Program-made: the position numbers and the translations under genes
Assembly: GCF_963855985.1 (NCBI RefSeq)
Contig: NC_087112.1
Location: 5,706,501-5,770,500 of the forward strand
Length of the DNA: 64,000 nt
Direction of reading: 5' to 3'
Origin: Ostrinia nubilalis
Lineage: Eukaryota > Arthropoda > Insecta > Lepidoptera > Crambidae
In this document: positions 61,601-64,000 of the stretch, in pieces
How positions within the stretch are numbered: the stretch's first letter is position 1
Layout of the letters: the number at the start of each line of letters is the position of its first letter
The notes under the pieces: generated by a model
Databases searched by the model: none
Told to the model about the DNA's origin: nothing
What the model saw: only the letters and a program-made list of their open reading frames with translations

Positions 61601-63774
61601 CGTCCCTGTTTCAAAAACCGGGATAAAAACTATCCTATGTCCTCTCCCGGGACTCAAACTATCTATATGCCAAATTTCATTCATCAAAATCGGTTCAGTG
61701 GTTTAGGCGTGAAAGCAAGACAGACAGACAGTTACTTTCGCATTTATAATATTAGTATAGATTACCCCCCGAAGCGTGCTCTCGCAGTAGATGACGGGCG
61801 TCTTCCCGCTCGAGTCGTGCGTCAGGTGCACCACGCGCTCGCCGCTGGCCAGGATGAATATCTTAGCTATAATGATGATGATGATGATGATGATACTATT
61901 AGTAGGTCAGTATTACCCCCCGAAGCGTGCTCTCGCAGTAGATAACAGGTATTTTTTAGCTCAAATCGTGGATCAGATGCCAGAAGGACTGTCTTATCTG
62001 GAATGATGATGATGATGATGATCTGTAAGTCTGTATTACCCCCCGAAGCGTGTTCTCGCAGTAGATAACAGGTATTTTTTAACTCAAGTCGTGGATCAGA
62101 TGCCAGAAGGACAGTCTTATCTGGAATGATGATGATGATGATAATAGTATCATCATCATACTAATAGTAGTAGGTCAGTATTACCGCCCGAAGCGTGCTC
62201 TCGCAGTAGATGGCAGGTGACTTCCCGCTCAAATTATGCCGTAAGATGCACCACTCGCTAGCCAAATGGCTAGTGCCAGGAGGACTGTCTTATCTGGAAT
62301 ATCGATGATGATGATAGTGTCTGTATTACCCCTCGAAGCGTGCTCTCGCAGTATGTAATAGGTGTCTTCCCTCTCAAATGATGAGTTATATGGATAATAA
62401 TGATGATGATACCAGGCTTGTTCATCTCCGCGAGTTTGCATCGAAAACAAAACACGCGCGACTACCCCTCCTGAGGTACCTAATCGACAGGACAATCACG
62501 AGCGAGTATTGACGCACGCACGTATTCTTCACCCATTTGCATTGTAAAGACAATAAACAATTTGTAAAAACGATGGTGTAATTAATACTCTGCAGTATTT
62601 TTAATTGCCTGAATAATATTAGAAACACAAAATATAATTCAATCTTATTCATGTATTTCCTCCGCCATTTTCCGCAGTTTGGCACCTCATGTCACACATC
62701 ATTTTACAGAAGTCAGCCCTATGTCTTCGGCGCAGTACCGATCACTGACGTTTGTCAACAAAATGGTGCTCGACTCTTGAGACAAGCTAAATTACACCAT
62801 ATTGTTAACGACATTGAGCATATATTTTTTTAAATACCTTCGCGAAGAAAATCTTCTGTACGAAGTACTTATTATTATTCTGTGATGATACTAATAATAT
62901 ATCAGTATTACCCCCCGAAGCGTGCTCTCGCAGTAGATGACGGGCGTCTTCCCGCTCGAGTCGTGCGTCAAATGCACCACGCGCTCGCCGCTGGCCAGGA
63001 TGCCGCACTCGCGCGCCACGCTCACAGCGGTGTGGATGTTGTCACCTGCCAATAAACAGGCCTTATACTATCGACTTATAAGTTTACGAGTACTACAGTC
63101 CAGTCGCCGAGCACGTAGAATTTCGCTGACGCAACTGTGCGACGGGCGCCCGCAGTGAGTGTGCGAGCGCGACAGGAATATAATTACGCGCGAGCGATAA
63201 GGATGGACAGCTTGGGGTCATTGAACGAAATTCTACGTGCTCGGCGACCGGATTTTTAAGTCTAACATCTGGATTCTATAGTCCACGCCAATAGTAACTG
63301 GGAATTCTTAAGTTCTTCCGAACACGAGCATTATATTCCCTTATATTATTTAGCTAATTGGGGGGATTCGTGGAAATATAAGTTATATAATTGTGAAATT
63401 GCTTTTAAAAAAAAAAACTCCCAAATGAAGTTGAATAACATTCACATCTACCTATCTGTGTATAGTGATTTTAATAGCTATTTTTAATGCAAAGTGAAAT
63501 AGTGTAATCGTCAAAGACATTAGGGGAGTTCGATCTAAGTATTTTGATTTGAAGTTAGTGTCGGCTATCTGTATATACTTCAAATCAAAAAGTTCAATCA
63601 ATATTCTGGGCAATGAGTAGGTATAAAATACCTAAGTACATTCTTCATCAACTCACCAGTGATCATAACTACTTGGATGTTAGCCTCCTTCAGCTCCCGT
63701 ATGATCCCAGTGGTGGCCGGTTTGAGCCGGTTCTCCATTATCACCAGCCCAAGGAATTCCAGTTCACGTTCAAC
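54835..63774 (-). CDS. P5B-type P-ATPase (ATP13A2/ATP13A3-like), C-terminal 511 residues
   Basis: Six minus-strand exons join in one frame (1,536 bp) and end at a TGA at 54835. The order is: [19 protein letters not shown] (end of nucleotide-binding/P domain), MITGDN (P-domain TGDN motif), an insert with Ser/Asn repeats, [33 protein letters not shown] (GDGxNDC motif) and then six predicted membrane helices (M5-M10). The [12 protein letters not shown] version and the FARM.P.QK block are those of P5B ATPases, which export polyamines from late endosomes and lysosomes (family knowledge). The phosphorylated DKTGT and the N-terminus lie beyond 64000. Introns hold three exon-derived arrays. It converges with the ankyrin gene. 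Confidence 0.94.
55848..55951. mobile_element. Short MITE with AAATGGTCACACTC ends
   Basis: AAATGGTCACACTCAGATAA and its inverse TTATCCGAGTGTGACCATTT bound a 104-bp element in the ATPase intron. One mismatch is visible (A against C). Confidence 0.75.
56035..57149 (-). repeat. Array A: four to five copies of ATPase GDGAND-exon 3' end plus donor
   Basis: On the minus strand each unit holds the exon part from about TGGCCGCGCCCTTCAC through ATCGTCTGCGTCTCCAGGGT to GCTCAGGTA (donor). Units lie at about 56926-57002, 56731-56835, 56437-56516 and 56251-56325, with a fragment at 56038-56080. They are separated by a satellite of CCCCTGGCTACACCACT. In the copies the exon end reads GTGCTCAG|GTA where the real exon has GTACTTAG|GTA, so they share one founder. 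The unit at 56731 reaches furthest into the exon. Confidence 0.9.
57150..57291 (-). CDS. P5B ATPase exon: GDGAND motif
   Basis: The acceptor (minus) is TTTTTGTTAG and the donor AG|GTAAGG; phase 1 in, phase 2 out. It encodes [20 protein letters not shown], then [20 protein letters not shown] and CVSRVLR. The GDGANDC motif binds Mg2+ in the P domain. Confidence 0.96.
57376..57581 (+). mobile_element. RTE-like retroposon 3' tail
   Basis: The blocks ACTAGCTTTTGTCCGCGGTT, TCACCCGCGTGAAATTTAGC, TCATCAAAATCCGATCAGTA and ACTTTCGCATTTATAATATT with TAGTAGGAT are the standard order of a lepidopteran RTE/SINE tail. Confidence 0.75.
57704..57971. mobile_element. Foldback MITE with TACAGGGTGTTAGGTAAATG ends
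   Basis: 268 bp. The arms of about 110 bp are near-perfect inverses: TACAGGGTGTTAGGTAAATG, TGAGCCGACACTAGCCCATG and GGTATGGTGAAGTCAGAAA. The flanks are TA. It shares the TACAGGGTG start with the element at 30105 and the TA target, so both are probably mariner-like. Confidence 0.88.
58228..59364 (-). repeat. Array B: eight tandem copies of ATPase exon 3' end plus donor
   Basis: On the minus strand each unit reads ATGACGTCCGACCAGAAGCA, then GCAGCTTATACTGGAGTACC, AGGCGCTGGGGTACTACGTC, a G|GTGAGTAGTGGAC donor and about 60 intron bases (TTAGTACCGGGCGATAAGGC). Donor starts on the plus strand are near 58232, 58362, 58495, 58631, 58802, 58965, 59103 and 59232. Period is about 120-170 bp. The in-frame TAG of GTGAGTAG follows each donor. 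Some copies replace TGGTCGG with TAGTCGG or carry internal duplications (58815-58870). Confidence 0.93.
59365..59491 (-). CDS. P5B ATPase exon: FARM..QK block
   Basis: The acceptor (minus) is TCCCAACCAG and the donor G|GTGAGT; phase 0 in, phase 1 out. It encodes [20 protein letters not shown], then [20 protein letters not shown] and YVG. It is the only unit of the 58228-59491 series with an acceptor and the full exon. Confidence 0.94.
59566..59714. mobile_element. MITE with CTAGTGTGAGTTTACATCAA ends
   Basis: The left arm CTAGTGTGAGTTTACATCAA and the right arm TTGATGTAAACTCACACTAG are perfect inverses. The core has ATGTATGACGGATTGTACAG and CGCCCCTAG, as in 18089-18274. Confidence 0.82.
60056..60275 (-). 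mobile_element. tRNA-derived SINE, split by a MITE
   Basis: The minus strand has an A-box-like TAGTGGTTCATAGG (60250s) and a B box GGTTCGATTCCCG (60067-60080), separated by the insertion at 60117-60245. Without it the A-B spacing is tRNA-like. Confidence 0.65.
60117..60245. mobile_element. MITE with GAATTGTGTAAAG ends inside a SINE
   Basis: GAATTGTGTAAAG(TAATCG) is mirrored by (CGATTG)CTTTACACAATTC; ATCATTTGACAGTT is mirrored by AACTGTCAAATGAT. About 129 bp. Confidence 0.8.
60328..60501 (-). CDS. P5B ATPase exon: variable insert and SGDTWR
   Basis: The acceptor (minus) is TTCTTTATAG and the donor CGG|GTGAGT, in phase 0 (58 codons). It encodes [20 protein letters not shown], then [38 protein letters not shown]. 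The Ser/Asn repeat is likely a loop. YK.VMSGDTW matches the P5B YK..ITG.TF/W region. Confidence 0.9.
60551..60747 (+). mobile_element. RTE-like retroposon 3' tail
   Basis: ACTAGCTGACCCGGCGAACT, then AAGTATCCTATGTCCTTCTG, CTAAATCGGTTCAGCCATTC and TATATATATAGAC: another widespread lepidopteran tail. Confidence 0.75.
60750..60835 (-). mobile_element. tRNA-derived SINE fragment
   Basis: The minus strand has GTCGTGGGTTCAATTCCCGC with a B box, followed by CTTAGGCAGTGCG. Only the B-box part is present. Confidence 0.55.
60836..61413. other. ATPase intron, possible eroded MITE
   Basis: At 61250-61345 GGTGAGCGTTGAAGCGGTAG, then ATTGCACTCCTAG and CGCCATTGTAAAG resemble the middle of the 26089 MITE family in a worn form. 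Nothing else is seen. Confidence 0.4.
61414..61515. mobile_element. MITE with CTAGGATGCGC ends, sister of 4741
   Basis: CTAGGATGCGCACC is the near inverse of GGCGCGCATTCTAG. It has the same length and similar interior as the host MITE at 4741-5213 with the insert removed. Confidence 0.75.
61534..61761 (+). mobile_element. RTE-like retroposon 3' tail
   Basis: ACTAGCTTTCCGGCCGCGGC, then TATCCTATGTCCTCTCCCGG, CATCAAAATCGGTTCAGTGG and TTTCGCATTTATAATATTAG. It ends exactly where an array C unit begins. Confidence 0.75.
61762..62385 (-). repeat. Array C: five copies of ATPase TGDN-exon 3' end plus donor
   Basis: On the minus strand the units carry GTCATCTACTGCGAGAGCAC, GCTTCGGGGGGTAATACTGA (exon end and donor), each followed by intron-like bases with an ATGATGATGATG tract. 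They start near 62328, 62180, 62036, 61915 and 61762. The most distant unit (61762-61856) copies the longest part of the exon and keeps it best. The middle units have decayed (GATAACAGGTATTTTTT). Confidence 0.9.
62386..62911. other. ATPase intron
   Basis: No exon is recognised. The minus-strand frames here (62229-62495, 62422-62685) have no recognised family and the first overlaps array C. Confidence 0.45.
62912..63045 (-). CDS. P5B ATPase exon: after TGDN motif
   Basis: The acceptor (minus) is TTATTGGCAG and the donor GGG|GTAATA; phase 1 in, phase 0 out. It encodes [20 protein letters not shown], then [20 protein letters not shown] and STLRG. TGDN..TAV.VAR.CG is the conserved P-domain motif. 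Confidence 0.95.
63101..63252. mobile_element. MITE, TTATCGCTCGCG family, copy 3
   Basis: CAGTCGCCGAGCACGTAGAA is mirrored by TTCTACGTGCTCGGCGACCG. The core CAGTGAGTGTGCGAGCGCGA and CGCGAGCGATAAGGATGG matches the copies at 20783 and 38230. Confidence 0.85.
63657..63774 (-). CDS. P5B ATPase exon: P domain up to MITG
   Basis: The acceptor (minus) is TATCGTAG and the donor G|GTGAGT; phase 0 in, phase 1 out. It encodes [20 protein letters not shown], then [20 protein letters not shown]. It matches the P5B block VE..L.F.GL....N.LK..T...I..L. The exons before it lie beyond the window. Confidence 0.94.
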
Positions 63775-64000
63775 CTACGATAAAAAAAAATTGACCCAAA
63801 AGAAGACATAACACAACTAGGCTAACACTGATTTGCGTCACCTTAACTTTAATCGTAACTATAACTATAAAGATAAACGGTGTTTTGTATGGAATGTAAG
63901 AAGGTGCAACCTAGAGTAAATGTTCTTAGGTTTTCACAGATACAGCAGTAAGGCCCAGAACAGACGGTGAAACGCAACTGCAACGAAACTGCAACTGCTA
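63775..64000. other. ATPase intron, window end
   Basis: Intronic sequence upstream (in gene sense) of the exon at 63657. No exon is recognised before the window ends. Confidence 0.5.

Noticed and set aside
63530..63600. MITE from the TTTGATTTGAAGT / ACTTCAAATCAAA pair
   Set aside because: Arms of about 13 bases and no second copy; kept only as a short hairpin.

Overview
The window is eukaryotic nuclear DNA, most likely from a moth or butterfly. Evidence for this is the AT-rich introns, the short conserved exons with GT-AG boundaries, insect-type gene families, and a dense layer of MITEs, RTE-like LINE tails, tRNA-derived SINEs and a BEL/Pao retrotransposon of the kind common in Lepidoptera. 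The species assignment is inference.

Layout. (1) 1-16218 holds no firmly supported exon. It contains a CpG-rich patch with a candidate first exon (ATG 1156, donor 1313), several nested MITEs and retroposon tails, and probably a large intron. (2) 16219-45459, plus strand: the 3' part of an ankyrin gene (Ank2-like). Eighteen spliced segments join in one frame and encode about 1,890 residues: an acidic linker, tandem ZU5 domains, the UPA domain, then a giant 3.7-kb exon of charged, coiled 40-residue repeats. Two alternative last exons both end in short basic tails. The ankyrin repeats lie outside the window and I see no death domain. (3) 30333-36952: an intact BEL/Pao element with identical 441-bp LTRs and a 5-bp target duplication. 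It sits inside an older inverted-repeat element in an ankyrin intron. (4) 45460-54834: intergenic, with MITEs, LINE C-terminal fragments and the wreck of a transposon-associated protein. (5) 54835-63774, minus strand: the last six exons (511 residues) of a P5B-type P-ATPase (ATP13A2/ATP13A3-like), converging on the ankyrin gene. Its 5' part lies beyond 64000.

Main unusual signal. In both genes, seven exons are each followed, in their own downstream intron, by 3 to 9 tandem partial copies. Each unit holds the 3' end of that exon, its 5' splice site and the first tens of bases of intron. All seven arrays have the same polarity, the copies lack an acceptor, and most keep a GT donor. Four arrays are in the ankyrin gene (after exons at 16717, 22006, 23002 and 27707) and three in the ATPase gene (after exons ending at 57150, 59365 and 62912). 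This repeated 5'-splice-site amplification in two unrelated adjacent genes looks like a process rather than a single accident.
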